Of a stretch of 19,349 nt of DNA, positions 6,755-16,300 are shown in pieces. Within the stretch, counting starts at the first letter, position 1, and every line of letters begins with the position of its first letter. Under the pieces are notes generated by a model. It was not told the origin of the DNA and made no database searches. It saw nothing but the letters and a program-made list of their open reading frames with translations. Position numbers and translations under genes: made by a program. This stretch comes from Candidatus Pacearchaeota archaeon (GTDB lineage Archaea > Nanobdellota > Nanobdellia > Pacearchaeales > GW2011-AR1): NCBI GenBank assembly GCA_016784085.1, contig JADHVH010000009.1:1-19349 (forward strand). The letters run 5' to 3'.

Positions 6755-6759
6755 GGGTG
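6755..6759 (+). promoter_or_regulatory. Shine-Dalgarno-like site of CYTH gene
   Basis: GGGTG, 4 bases before the ATG at 6764. GGTG pairs with the anti-Shine-Dalgarno end of archaeal 16S rRNA, at a position close to that of the GGAGGT sites in the replication operon. Confidence 0.4.
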
Positions 6760-6763
6760 TAAA

Positions 6764-7354
6764 ATGAAACCATTACTTGAAGTTGAAACAAAAGTAAAAG
6801 TAAAAGATGTTAGAACTCTACGTAAAAGAATAAAAAAAATTGCTAAATTTGAAAAAAAAGAGTGTAGGGGAGATGATTATTTTGCTTTACAAAAAAAGGG
6901 ATTTCCAAAAAAGGCATTTAGAATAAGAGATGATGGGAAAAAACTAGTTGTTAATTTTAAAAAACATCTTAAAAATTTATATGGGCAAGGAATTGTTGTA
7001 AAAGAAGAATTTGAATTTGAATTAACAGATACCAAACGTCTTGATAATTTTCTTGCTCTTCTTGAAGATTTTAATTTTAAAGAATGGATTAAAAAAAGAA
7101 AAACAACAGAATCATATCTTTATAAAAAAGATAAAAGGGTGGTCATTGAAATTAATTATGTTCAACATTTGGGTTATTATATGGAAATAGAATATCTTGC
7201 AAAACGTAGAGAAGTTAAAAAAGCAAAAATTAAAATTCTAGAAGTTTTAGATCAACTAAAAATTAAAAAAGACCAAATTGATAATATTGGGTATACTAAA
7301 AGACTATATCAAAAAGGCATAAAAGATAAAAAATATTTTATAACAAAAAAATGA
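6764..7354 (+). CDS. CYTH-domain protein, class IV adenylate cyclase-like
   Basis: A 196-residue CYTH protein. The hallmark ExExK is at residues 6-10 (EVETK), followed by an FRIRDDG-type strand, basic residues for triphosphate binding, further paired acidic strands (KEEFEFEL, VVIEINY, YYMEIEYL), and a closing helix. The length and N-terminal start are typical of the CyaB/class IV cyclase group, but archaeal members may instead hydrolyse triphosphates; no reaction can be assigned from sequence alone. It overlaps the next gene by the ATGA arrangement (stop TGA at 7352-7354), so it is coupled with the acetyl-CoA synthetase gene. The link between the two functions is not obvious. Confidence 0.85.
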   Translation: MKPLLEVETKVKVKDVRTLRKRIKKIAKFEKKECRGDDYFALQKKGFPKKAFRIRDDGKKLVVNFKKHLKNLYGQGIVVKEEFEFELTDTKRLDNFLALLEDFNFKEWIKKRKTTESYLYKKDKRVVIEINYVQHLGYYMEIEYLAKRREVKKAKIKILEVLDQLKIKKDQIDNIGYTKRLYQKGIKDKKYFITKK

Positions 7355-9213
7355 AATATGTAGAAAAAAGAGGTAAAGAATATATCCCTTCTAAAAAAGG
7401 AAAACAAATCAGTTTAGCTGAAAAAAATGTTTATCAACAAGCTAACAAACCAATTTTATTTTGGGAAAAATTAGCAAAAAAAGGCATTGATTGGATTAAA
7501 CCCTTTACAAAAACATATGAACAAAAAGGTAATTCTTTTTCATGGTTTAAAGATGGGCAATTAAATCTTTGTTATAATGCTGTCGATAGAAATTTAGGTA
7601 ATCCAGATACCCCTGCAATAATATTTATTCCTGAAAACCCCAAAGAAAAAAAACAAGTTATATCTTATTTTGAATTATATAAAAAAGTAAATCAGGCCGC
7701 AGCATTATTAAAAAAAGAGGGGATCCAAAAAGGAGATGTGGTGGCAATTTACATGCCCCCAATTTCAGAGGCATTGATTTTTATGTTGGCCTGCGCAAGA
7801 ATAGGTGCAATCCATTCTATTGTTTTCTCAGCTTTTTCTCCAGATGCTCTGAGAACAAGGATCAAAGATGGAAAAGCTAAGTTACTAATTACTTCAAACT
7901 ATTATTACAGAAAAGGAATTAAAGTGAATTTAATAAAGAACGCAAAAAAAGCCTGTAGAAGAATTAAAATAAAAAAAATAATTATTGATAGAGCTAAAAC
8001 AGGTCAATTCTTCAAAGAAAATAAATTTGAAATTATTAAACCAGAACCTATGAACGCAGAAGACATTGCTTTTATTCTCTATACTTCTGGAACAACAGGA
8101 AAACCAAAAGGAGTTATGCATGCTGTAGGGGGCTATACTGTTCAAGCTTATTGGTCCTGTCGTTATATCTTTAATTTAAAACGAAATGAAACCATGTGGT
8201 GCACTGCAGATATAGGCTGGATAACTGGTCATACCTATGCCTGCTATGGGCCTTTACTAAACAATGCCACAACCATCCTCTATGAAGGGTTTCCAATTTA
8301 TCCTAAAGAAGATAGGTTCATGAAAATAATCAAACAGAATAAAGTCAATGTATTTTATACAGCTCCAACAGCATTAAGATTATTTGCAATGAAGGATCAA
8401 GGATATACAAAAAAATATAATTTAGATTCATTAAAGGTTTTAGGAACTGTTGGAGAACCAATAGATCAAGCAACTTGGAATTGGTTTTTTAAAAAAGTTG
8501 GCAGATCAAGATGCCCCTTAATTGATACATATTGGCAAACAGAAACAGGATCTGCAATGCTAACTTCTTTAGCAGGACATGGCCCATTCATACCTTCCTA
8601 TGCTGGAAAACCATTTCCAGGAGTAACTTATGCTGTGATAAATAATAAATCAAAAAAATTAAAAGCAAATAAAGAAGGCCTATTAGTTCAACTCCCTCCT
8701 TTTTGCCCATCATTAATAAGGGGTGTTTGGAATGATAAAAAAAGATATGGTGGATATTTTTTAAATGGAACCTATTTGGCTGGAGATAATTGTTTTTATG
8801 ATAGCAAAGGTAATTTTAGAATTTTGGGAAGAAGCGATGATATAATCAAAGTTGCCGGTCATAGAATGTCTACTGCCGAAATTGAAAATGCAATTACTAG
8901 CCTTCCAAAAGTTGTTGAAGCTGCTATAGTTGGAAAACCAGATAAAATAAGGGGGGCAGTTCCGGTGGCATTTATAAAAGTAAAAAGAAAAATAAGTAAA
9001 GAAAAAATTTTAGATATTGTTTCCAAAAAAATAGGGCCGATTGCAAAACCAGCAGAAATTTATTTTGTTAATGATATCCCAAAAACAAGAAGTGGTAAAA
9101 TGATGAGAAGAATTTTAAAATCATTACTCCAGGGAGAAGAAATAAAAAATACCACCACAATGATAAACCCAAAATCTATACAAGAAATACAAGAAATTCT
9201 TAAAAAGAAATAA
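7351..9213 (+). CDS. acsA: AMP-forming acetyl-CoA synthetase family ligase
   Basis: A 620-residue acyl-adenylate ligase that makes acetyl-CoA (or a short acyl-CoA) from the acid, ATP and CoA. Visible: the N-terminal ACS domain (FWEKLAKKGIDW, 38-48); the nucleotide loop YTSGTTGKPKG at 244-254; ADIGWITGH at 286-294; the DTYWQTETG motif at 392-400, with Trp395 in the place that limits the acyl pocket to short chains (DTWWQTET in bacterial Acs); GD at 478-479; GRSDDIIKVAGHR at 493-505; and catalytic Lys583 in RSGKMMRR, which protein acetylation controls in other organisms. It is slightly shorter than bacterial Acs (about 650). Many DPANN use ADP-forming enzymes to gain ATP from acetyl-CoA; this AMP-forming one points to acetate uptake. 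No Shine-Dalgarno sequence; start is by ATGA overlap. Its stop abuts the stop of convergent korB. Confidence 0.92.
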   Translation: MKYVEKRGKEYIPSKKGKQISLAEKNVYQQANKPILFWEKLAKKGIDWIKPFTKTYEQKGNSFSWFKDGQLNLCYNAVDRNLGNPDTPAIIFIPENPKEKKQVISYFELYKKVNQAAALLKKEGIQKGDVVAIYMPPISEALIFMLACARIGAIHSIVFSAFSPDALRTRIKDGKAKLLITSNYYYRKGIKVNLIKNAKKACRRIKIKKIIIDRAKTGQFFKENKFEIIKPEPMNAEDIAFILYTSGTTGKPKGVMHAVGGYTVQAYWSCRYIFNLKRNETMWCTADIGWITGHTYACYGPLLNNATTILYEGFPIYPKEDRFMKIIKQNKVNVFYTAPTALRLFAMKDQGYTKKYNLDSLKVLGTVGEPIDQATWNWFFKKVGRSRCPLIDTYWQTETGSAMLTSLAGHGPFIPSYAGKPFPGVTYAVINNKSKKLKANKEGLLVQLPPFCPSLIRGVWNDKKRYGGYFLNGTYLAGDNCFYDSKGNFRILGRSDDIIKVAGHRMSTAEIENAITSLPKVVEAAIVGKPDKIRGAVPVAFIKVKRKISKEKILDIVSKKIGPIAKPAEIYFVNDIPKTRSGKMMRRILKSLLQGEEIKNTTTMINPKSIQEIQEILKKK

Positions 9214-9228
9214 TTATTTTTGTATTTT
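9199..9228. terminator. Two-sided T-rich termination region
   Basis: The two convergent stop codons abut (taatta, 9211-9216). The plus strand continues with TTATTTTTGTATTTT and the minus strand with a TTTCTTTTT stretch (9202-9210), so each transcript meets a T-rich stretch soon after its stop. Termination is inferred from composition only. Confidence 0.35.
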
Positions 9229-10011
9229 AGAGTAACTTTCTTCTAATGTTTCTCTTTTTTCTTCATAAATTATTCCCAAAGGTATTTTCCCTTTCCCCAA
9301 ATTATAATCATATTGCATTGCAATTTTCATTGCTTGTTCCTTTGTTCTTTTTTTATCTGGTAACTTATACATCCTCTTGTCCTTAAGATTAGTCTCTAAA
9401 TTAAAAACAATACAATCCTGTATTATTTCTACAAATGAAAAACCCTTATGCTTGATTGCCTTTTCCATTATTTTTGAAGTATGTTTTAAATCTCTTGCAT
9501 TTGTTCTTGCCACAAAAGTTACATTTGAAGCCAAGGCAAGTGCTAAGGGATTTAAGGGAGGACCTAATTTTCCCAGGGGTTCTGCTTTTGATTTGTAACC
9601 TTCTTGACTTGTGGGTGTTGCTTGCCCTGTTGTTAATGAAAAACTTTGATTATCATGCACAAACAAAGTTATGTTGGGATTTATTTTTCCTATTGAAACA
9701 AAATGTCCCAATCCTTCAGAGTAGGCATCCCCATCTCCTTCAAAAACAATTACATTTAATTTAGGATTTGCAAGCTTCATTCCTGTTGCTGTTGGAAGTG
9801 CCCGTCCATGCAAACCATAAATTCCAGAAATATCTAAATAATCAAAGATTTTACCATGGCACCCGATACCTGTTGTCATTGCAAAACTTTCTTTTTTATA
9901 ACCTTTTTTTGTTAAATTTGTTAATGCTAATTTTATAGAATCTAAAATAGTAAAATTAGGGCAACCAGGACACCAAGTAATCCCATATTTAGTATCAAAT
10001 TTTACAGCCAT
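9214..10011 (-). CDS. korB: 2-oxoacid:ferredoxin oxidoreductase, beta subunit
   Basis: The 265-residue thiamine-pyrophosphate-binding subunit. It decarboxylates a 2-oxoacid and passes electrons to ferredoxin, making acyl-CoA and CO2. TPP motif: GDGD at 92-95 with Asn121 (HDNQ). Cluster cysteines: CxxC at 14 and 17, Cys51 (IGCHG) and Cys200 (QDC), the spacing of archaeal KorB/PorB for one [4Fe-4S] cluster. It starts 10 bases before the end of the alpha-subunit gene and has no Shine-Dalgarno sequence, so translation is coupled. Substrate (2-oxoglutarate, pyruvate or branched-chain acid) cannot be fixed from the sequence; the two-gene form favours the broad 2-oxoacid or 2-oxoglutarate type. No separate delta (ferredoxin) subunit is present, so an external ferredoxin is needed. 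Confidence 0.92.
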   Translation of the reverse strand: MAVKFDTKYGITWCPGCPNFTILDSIKLALTNLTKKGYKKESFAMTTGIGCHGKIFDYLDISGIYGLHGRALPTATGMKLANPKLNVIVFEGDGDAYSEGLGHFVSIGKINPNITLFVHDNQSFSLTTGQATPTSQEGYKSKAEPLGKLGPPLNPLALALASNVTFVARTNARDLKHTSKIMEKAIKHKGFSFVEIIQDCIVFNLETNLKDKRMYKLPDKKRTKEQAMKIAMQYDYNLGKGKIPLGIIYEEKRETLEESYSKIQK

Positions 10012-11519
10012 TTTTTCAATTGTGAATTTAATTCGTCTGAATAAAAAGGCCTTCCATCATACTTTAAAATTTTTTTATCTATTTTAATCCCTGTTTTTTC
10101 ACGAAGTAATCTTCCAAGTTGGCCAGTAACATTATTTTCAATTAAAATTATTTTATTTGCATTTTCCATATGTTTTCTAATTTCATTTGAAAGGGGTTTC
10201 ATATATAAAACCTGTAAAAACTTAACATCAAGGCCTTCAATTGCATCCTTAATAGCCCCAGCAGTAGAACCCCACCCAATAATTAAATTTTTACTATTCT
10301 TTTTTCCATAAATTTTTATCATTTCAAATTTCTTAACTTCTTTTTTAATTTCTTCATATTTTTTTATCCTTAATTCTGTTTTCAAGTTAGCAATTCTAGG
10401 GTCCTCTGTTGTGTTTCCAAAAAAGTCATGTTCATAACTATTAGCTTTAACAATTTTTTTCCCTGGAATTGCCCTCTTAACTTTGATTTTAAGTGGTTTC
10501 TTTGGTTTTGATTTAAAAGAAAATTCAGATTCTGCTAAATGTTTATCTGATAATACTATTGAAAGAGTGTTAAATTTATTAGCTAAATAAAATGCTTCAT
10601 TTGTTTTTTCAATGGCCTGGTTAGGTGTTCCAGGAGCAACGACAACTCTTGGAAATTCTCCATGGCCTGCTCTAAGTGCAGTATTCAAATCACCCTGACT
10701 AGTATATGTCGGAATGCCTGTTCCAGGGCCGGGCCTAGAAGCAAGATAAACAACCAAAGGTATTTCAGACATCCCTTGTAAACTAAGTGCCTCTGCCATT
10801 AAATCATAACCTCCACCAGAAGAACCAATCATAACTTTTGATCCTGCAAAACTAGCACCCAATGCTGCATTTGCAACGGCAATTTCATTTTCAGGTTGAT
10901 ATGTTATGTGTCCTTCTTTTTCTTGTTTAGAAGCTAAAATATGTAAAACAGATGTAGAAGGTGTCATAGGGTATGCAAAATAGATATCCATTTTAGAATT
11001 TATTGCTCCCTGAGCAATACCTTGACCTCCATTCATTAAATGTAATTTATTATTAATTTTTTTAAAAGAATATTTTGGTTCTTGACTTTCATAACCTTTT
11101 TCAGCAGCTTCTAAAGATAATTTATTATTCAACTCTTTTTTAATTTCATCTATTAAATCTTTTTTTTCAAAACCAAGAATTTTAATTAATGCACCTGCAA
11201 GAGCAACGTTAAGATTTCTCCCAAACCCCTCAAATTTATCTGGGTTAATAATAAAATTATTCTTTCTTAAACTTGCTTTATGTTTTGTAATTGTCAAGCT
11301 ATCCATTGCAACAATTCCATCTATTTTAGATTCATGACTAGATATTTCTTTATCAGAGATAGAAAGCACATTAAAATTATGATCCCCCCTAATTACAGAC
11401 GGATAATCTCTATAATTGAAAGTATAATATCCTTGTTTAGAAAATACATTTGAAACTATTCCAGAAATTTTATTAATTCCTTGTCCAGCTGCACCCCCAA
11501 TAACAATATTCAACCTCAT
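10002..11519 (-). CDS. korA: 2-oxoacid:ferredoxin oxidoreductase, fused gamma-alpha subunit
   Basis: A 505-residue fusion. The gamma domain (about 1-150) has GGAAGQGI near 8-15 and the NYRDYPSVIRGDHNF stretch. The alpha domain (about 155-345) has GGQGIAQGAINS, the AYPMTPST stretch, the conserved Glu of NEIAVANAALGA, and SRPGPGTGIPTYTSQGDL, where the Thr and Arg of the alpha subunit contact CoA and the oxoacid in characterised enzymes. The C-terminal transketolase-like domain is about 400-505. A TATA-like ATTTATAAG on the minus strand (11549-11557) is about 34 bases before the ATG, predicting a leader of about 8 bases. It pairs with the overlapping korB gene. The function is secure at the family level. 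Confidence 0.93.
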   Translation of the reverse strand: MRLNIVIGGAAGQGINKISGIVSNVFSKQGYYTFNYRDYPSVIRGDHNFNVLSISDKEISSHESKIDGIVAMDSLTITKHKASLRKNNFIINPDKFEGFGRNLNVALAGALIKILGFEKKDLIDEIKKELNNKLSLEAAEKGYESQEPKYSFKKINNKLHLMNGGQGIAQGAINSKMDIYFAYPMTPSTSVLHILASKQEKEGHITYQPENEIAVANAALGASFAGSKVMIGSSGGGYDLMAEALSLQGMSEIPLVVYLASRPGPGTGIPTYTSQGDLNTALRAGHGEFPRVVVAPGTPNQAIEKTNEAFYLANKFNTLSIVLSDKHLAESEFSFKSKPKKPLKIKVKRAIPGKKIVKANSYEHDFFGNTTEDPRIANLKTELRIKKYEEIKKEVKKFEMIKIYGKKNSKNLIIGWGSTAGAIKDAIEGLDVKFLQVLYMKPLSNEIRKHMENANKIILIENNVTGQLGRLLREKTGIKIDKKILKYDGRPFYSDELNSQLKKWL

Positions 11520-11548
11520 CTTTATTATTAGAGTTAAATAAAACTAAC

Positions 11549-11557
11549 TTATAAATT
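11549..11557 (-). promoter_or_regulatory. TATA box of korAB
   Basis: The minus strand reads ATTTATAAG, centred at 11553, 34 bases before the korA start. This is 8 bases farther than in the leaderless genes, so a short leader is expected. Confidence 0.45.
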
Positions 11558-11611
11558 TAGCTAAAACTTTTAATTCAATCTTCAAGGTTTTTTAATTTTA
11601 ACAATTATTTT

Positions 11612-13318
11612 TTATTTCTGATTACTAGAATTCTGTTCAAAATCTGCAACATTAAAATTGTCTTGGCCTGGAAAAGTATCTTGGATATTTGTTTCGTCAG
11701 TTGGATATTCCTTTGGTCCTGGACTTTGATTATTATTTTGATTATTTGGCATATTAAAAGAATCTTGTTTTTTTATTGGAACTTTCTTTTTTAATATTAA
11801 AAAAATAGTAAAAATAAAAAATAATACTAAAACTCCAAAAAAATACCAAAGAGGGTTTATTTTTTCAGAAGTGGTTTGTCCTTGGGAAGTTCCATTTTCA
11901 GAAGAAGGAGGAATTAATGAATCATTTAAACTCCCATTTTCTACAAAAGAGGTTGTTCCTTCTGTTGAATCGTTAGTGCTTTCTGGATCTTCTGACCCTT
12001 CTGGCTCTTCTTCACAATCTTCATCAATTAAACCATCACAATCATTATCTGCATCATCTCCACAAAACTCCTCTACAGGTTCATCTATTTGTTTATTACA
12101 ATTATCATCTATTTCATTTCCACAAATTTCTATTATTCCCACATTAATATTTGAATTAGTATCATTGCAATCAATTACTCCAGGATAAGTACATTCTGAA
12201 GAACCTAAAACCCCATAACCATCTTGATCTCCATCACTACAGGCACAATCGTTTGCAACCCCATCACAATCTTCATCAACATTATTACCACAAATTTCTA
12301 ATGATCCAGGATTTATAGAAGAATTTAAAGCATTGCAATCCAGGTGCCCACATCCAAAACCTTCTTCAAAATAATCATCACCATCACTATCAGTGCAAGA
12401 TAAATAACTCCAAGCACATCCAATTGAATCACATTCAAGATAATTATTATTAAAAGCAGAACATTCTTCTGAAACAGCACCTCCCACCAAGGTGCATTTT
12501 CCTGTTTCTAATTGACAAACTGAAGAACAACCATCTCTATCATTAGTATTTGAATCGTCACAAGTTTCATTTCCCCTAATACCATAATCACCACAAATAG
12601 GATTGCACACAGAAGGAAAGCCAGTGCAATTATATCCCCATTCTGGCGCACATTCATTTGAACACCCGTCTCCAGAATAAAAATTCCCATCGTCACATAA
12701 TTCAAAAGCAGAAAGAGGTTGTTGAAGGTCCTTTACTCCATTTCCACAATTTACCCTATAACAATAACTTGGTTCTCCAACACAATCCCAAAAAGCTTCT
12801 TCAGCACACCACGAAGTATAATCTTGTTGAAAAATCCCATAACACCCATCTCCATCCTCAGTATTACCATCATCACAAGATTCTGAAAAAGAAACTTCAC
12901 CATCAAATAAACCAGTATCTATAACTGAATTTCCACAATAAGTGATCATGACCCCATCATCACAAGATTCATAAGGAACATCTACAGGGGAAATTCCTGA
13001 TTCAGCGCAATATTCCCCCCCTTGGACACAATTAGATTCTATTAATACTTCTTCTAGCCCAGAACCTAAATCCCTCATATCACAATAATCAAAAATATAC
13101 AAATTATCTTCACCATTACACCACCCCTTGACAAAAGGATCAAATGGTCCAGACTCTTCACAAACACCAATAGTATTGCCAGTTATTTTTGCTTCACCAC
13201 CAAACATCTCCTTAACATTTTCCCAAACATCTGAAAAAAAACCAGCAGAAACAACAGGCATAGAAATAATTAATATTAAACTTACACAAACTAATAAGAA
13301 TGTTGTCTCTTTTCTCAT
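11612..13318 (-). CDS. Surface protein with DUF4215 and MopE-type repeats
   Basis: A 568-residue exported, membrane-anchored protein. Signal peptide 1-25; then an ITGN motif at 45-48, a feature I associate with secreted proteins of Woesearchaeota-like archaea. Disulfide-rich DUF4215-type units (CGNG...E.CDDGN...GDGC) lie at about 128-160, 190-235 and 241-275. From about 308 to 435 follow MopE-like acidic repeats, each with a DxDGD or DCND stretch and a CGN.DxDCDG stretch (342-353, 398-408, 418-429), expected to bind Ca2+ or another metal. An acidic Ser/Thr-rich stalk with N-glycosylation-type sites runs to about 486. One transmembrane helix (487-509) and a Lys-rich, then Asn/Gln-rich cytoplasmic tail of about 59 residues end the protein. 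Likely role: cell-surface contact or adhesion, which is inference. The promoter is identical over 24 bases to that of the secreted protein at 1-392. Confidence 0.88.
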   Translation of the reverse strand: MRKETTFLLVCVSLILIISMPVVSAGFFSDVWENVKEMFGGEAKITGNTIGVCEESGPFDPFVKGWCNGEDNLYIFDYCDMRDLGSGLEEVLIESNCVQGGEYCAESGISPVDVPYESCDDGVMITYCGNSVIDTGLFDGEVSFSESCDDGNTEDGDGCYGIFQQDYTSWCAEEAFWDCVGEPSYCYRVNCGNGVKDLQQPLSAFELCDDGNFYSGDGCSNECAPEWGYNCTGFPSVCNPICGDYGIRGNETCDDSNTNDRDGCSSVCQLETGKCTLVGGAVSEECSAFNNNYLECDSIGCAWSYLSCTDSDGDDYFEEGFGCGHLDCNALNSSINPGSLEICGNNVDEDCDGVANDCACSDGDQDGYGVLGSSECTYPGVIDCNDTNSNINVGIIEICGNEIDDNCNKQIDEPVEEFCGDDADNDCDGLIDEDCEEEPEGSEDPESTNDSTEGTTSFVENGSLNDSLIPPSSENGTSQGQTTSEKINPLWYFFGVLVLFFIFTIFLILKKKVPIKKQDSFNMPNNQNNNQSPGPKEYPTDETNIQDTFPGQDNFNVADFEQNSSNQK

Positions 13319-13331
13319 AATAAGCTAAAAT

Positions 13332-13355
13332 AAAATTATTTTATAAATATTCTTA
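13332..13355 (-). promoter_or_regulatory. TATA promoter of surface-protein gene (shared 24-base block)
   Basis: Identical to 406-429 and at the same distance (13 bases) from the start codon. The TTTATAA core is centred 26 bases before the ATG at 13318. It lies directly after the stop codon of polC, so the surface protein has its own promoter and is not simply the tail of the replication operon. Confidence 0.7.
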
Positions 13356-13358
13356 CAC

Positions 13359-16300
13359 TCAAAACCACTCGCCCAATTTTTCTTGTTTTTCTAATTCTTT
13401 CCCAAAAATACTATCAATATATCTTTTAGTTAATTCTATGTGTTGTTTAAGATATGTTGAAAGATTATATCTTTCCACTAATTCTAAGGCTAATTCTAAA
13501 TATTTTTTAATTCCCCCCTCATGAATTGTAAAAATGAGTTTTCCCTTACATTTTGGACAAACCCCAGAAAGAGGTGGCCTTCTAACAATTTCATTACATG
13601 CAACACACCTAAAACTTTGAGAAGCAAAACCCCTTAAATTACCACGCATATCTCTGATAAAATGTTTTTCTAAAATAAGTCTTGCTGTATCTGCTGTATT
13701 TGCAGACCTTAATTTTTCAACAAGCCCCATTTGATGAAGAACTTTATCTTTCATTGTTGGGAGAGTTTTATATGTTGAACATTGAACACCCTCATTAAAA
13801 TCATTAGTATCGTGCGTAAACCCAAGATTAACAAAAGTGTTTCCACCTTCTTTCATAACAGAAGAAACTGTTGGCATTTTAATTGTAGAAGAATGCTCTC
13901 TTTTTTCAGCAGCATAATAAAGTTCTAAAGGATATTTTTTAACCATTTCAAAATCTAAAATTTGGTCATCAACTTCCCCTGGATCTAATTTTGCATTTAA
14001 AACTAATGGTGCGTCCTGAGTTCCACCCCTATGGCTAGGTAAAAATTCTCTTGAAAAATTTAATAACACATCTCCTAAAAGCATTAATGCAGCCTCATCA
14101 CCATCGCAATCCCTTCTAACACCTGCATGCAAATATGGGCTTCCCAACAAAGTTAAGGTATTTGAAAATCCAATAAATCTACAAATAACTCCTGCACAAT
14201 TATGGGGAGCCATAAAAACCCCCAATTTTCCAACAAGATCATCTCTAGTTTTAACATTGTAAAAAGGTTTTTGGCCATAGAACCTTACTAAAAGTTCATC
14301 AATAAAATTACAGGTCTTTACAAAAACATAATCAGCTCTTTCATCAGGAGATTCAGTGGCACTAGGTAAAATAATGTCATGTGGTTTTAATTCTAATATT
14401 TGATTTTCATTTTCTAATTTATTTCCATCTTCATCTTCACCATAACCTAGCTCTTTTAATTTTTCAATATTAACACCAATCTCTCTTGGTCTAAATGCAA
14501 CTATTGGTGCTTCAGTACCATCAAATCTAATTGTTCCATCTTTATTTACCTGCAAATCATATTTTGCTCTTAAAAGCCCTTTAGAAAGATGCTCCATTTG
14601 TTTTCCAGCAGAAAATAACCTTCCAACACCTTTAATCAAAGTAGGAACTTCTTCTCTTAAGAAACCAATTTTTTGTTTGGCCTTTTCAAAAAAATGCTTC
14701 ATGTCCAGTTGCCTAGTATAAAATGGGCTTGTCTTTTCATCTTCTCCAGGAGAAAATGTTTTTTCTTTTGTTTCATATGAATAAAACATTTTTTTTGTTT
14801 CAGTTTCACAGCTTTCACAAAGAGGGTAAATAGTTTCTCTTTTACAAGTATCACAATAAAAAATAGGAAATGCGCTTTTTACAGTTCCCACCTCTACAGC
14901 GGCTAAAACACTTTTCAATCTTCCACCTTCTTTTCCAACAGGAAATAGAACATTTGGGCTTCCCTTTAATTTTCTTAGTTTAGCTTTTTCAGGACGCCCC
15001 ATACGTGCACCAATAAAATCTCCAGCTTTATTCTTTATTTTGAATTTAGAATTTGAATTTATAATTTCTAAAACTTCTAAATCTAATTGGAATTTTGTTT
15101 TATCAACAATTGTGTTTAACTCTTTTTCTTGATCATTAAAAATAGAATAATCCAAACCCAAATTTGTAAATAATGCTAACCCATTTTCTTTATTTACAAT
15201 TACTTTTTCATTAACAACCCCGTGTTCAACCCCTAATAATTCTAAAGCTCTCTTTCCTAATTCAAATCTATCTTGATCAATTACTGAAAAAGGCAAAATT
15301 ATTTTATTTTCAACTTTTGAATCCTTCAACCAATCTACTAAATTTAAAAGTTGTTCTTTAGAAATTTCAGTCCAATAAAAAATATATTTTGGATATAACG
15401 GCAACCCATATTTTTTGCTCAATTCCACAGCTGTTTCAAAATTTAGATTTAAAACATCTGTTTTTTTAGCAATTTCTTCATCTTGCTTTTTTAATTCTAA
15501 ATGCCACCACTCTTCAACATAACCTGGATACATTAAATCATGATTTCTATTTAAAACATCACTAAATGGGATTAAAATATCTCCAAAATAAATTATTTCT
15601 TCAACATCTGAATAAATTTTTTTAGCTTCTTCAAGAGTATGTATTTTTTTAACACTTCCATTAAATAATTTCACAATAGGCCCATCAATAGTATCACAAG
15701 AAGTTACTATACATCCTTTTGTTGGTTTTTCTATTTTAAGTTGAGTTCCAGTAGCTAAAAAACCATCACTAATTCCCATTGTGGCTGGGTGTACAGAATT
15801 AGCACTAAAACCAGAAACTCTGCTTCGGCCATATCTTAATCTAAATCCTCCAGACTTAGAAGGGTGGCCAAAAATAGGCCTACCTGCAACAAGATCGTTA
15901 ATATATGTTGGAGAATCATCTTTTTTCCCCTTATCTCTTTGTTCATGAAGTTTGACATATTCCTCTAAAAAATTCCAACCTGTAGATTTAAACCCCTTAT
16001 CTTGAACACCCTTCAATAATCTCAGCCCCTTTTTAGCTTTTTGAGCAAGTCCCTCTGAAAAAATTAAGGCCATTCCCCCACGAAGGAAATTGGTTTCTAC
16101 ACGATCTAAGTTTTTATAATTTGAAACTTCTTTTTTCTCTGTGGGATCTCCTGCAATTTGAATTGGTAAATTTCTAGCTAAGAATATTGCTTCTTCTTCA
16201 GTAGGCATATATTGTAAGTTAGTAACCCTTGAATGATAATCAAAATTTTCAATCCAATATCTTTTAATTTCTTCCTCAGTAGGATCATATTTTGCATAAC

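Noticed and set aside
9377..9764. Two plus-strand reading frames opposite korB
   Set aside because: They overlap each other and a well-conserved enzyme gene, with no initiation signal.
11871..12188. Plus-strand reading frame rich in Ser/Pro opposite the surface-protein gene
   Set aside because: It mirrors the acidic repeat codons of the real gene and has no start signal or protein-like features.
11990..12720. Possible tandem DNA repeat array
   Set aside because: The periodic ccatcacaatc-like words come from repeated Asp/Cys/Gly codons of the MopE and DUF4215 units; spacing is irregular and there are no CRISPR-like spacers.
12658..12924. Plus-strand His/Asn-rich reading frame opposite the surface-protein gene
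   Set aside because: Low-complexity reflection of the DUF4215 repeats in another frame; no support as a gene.
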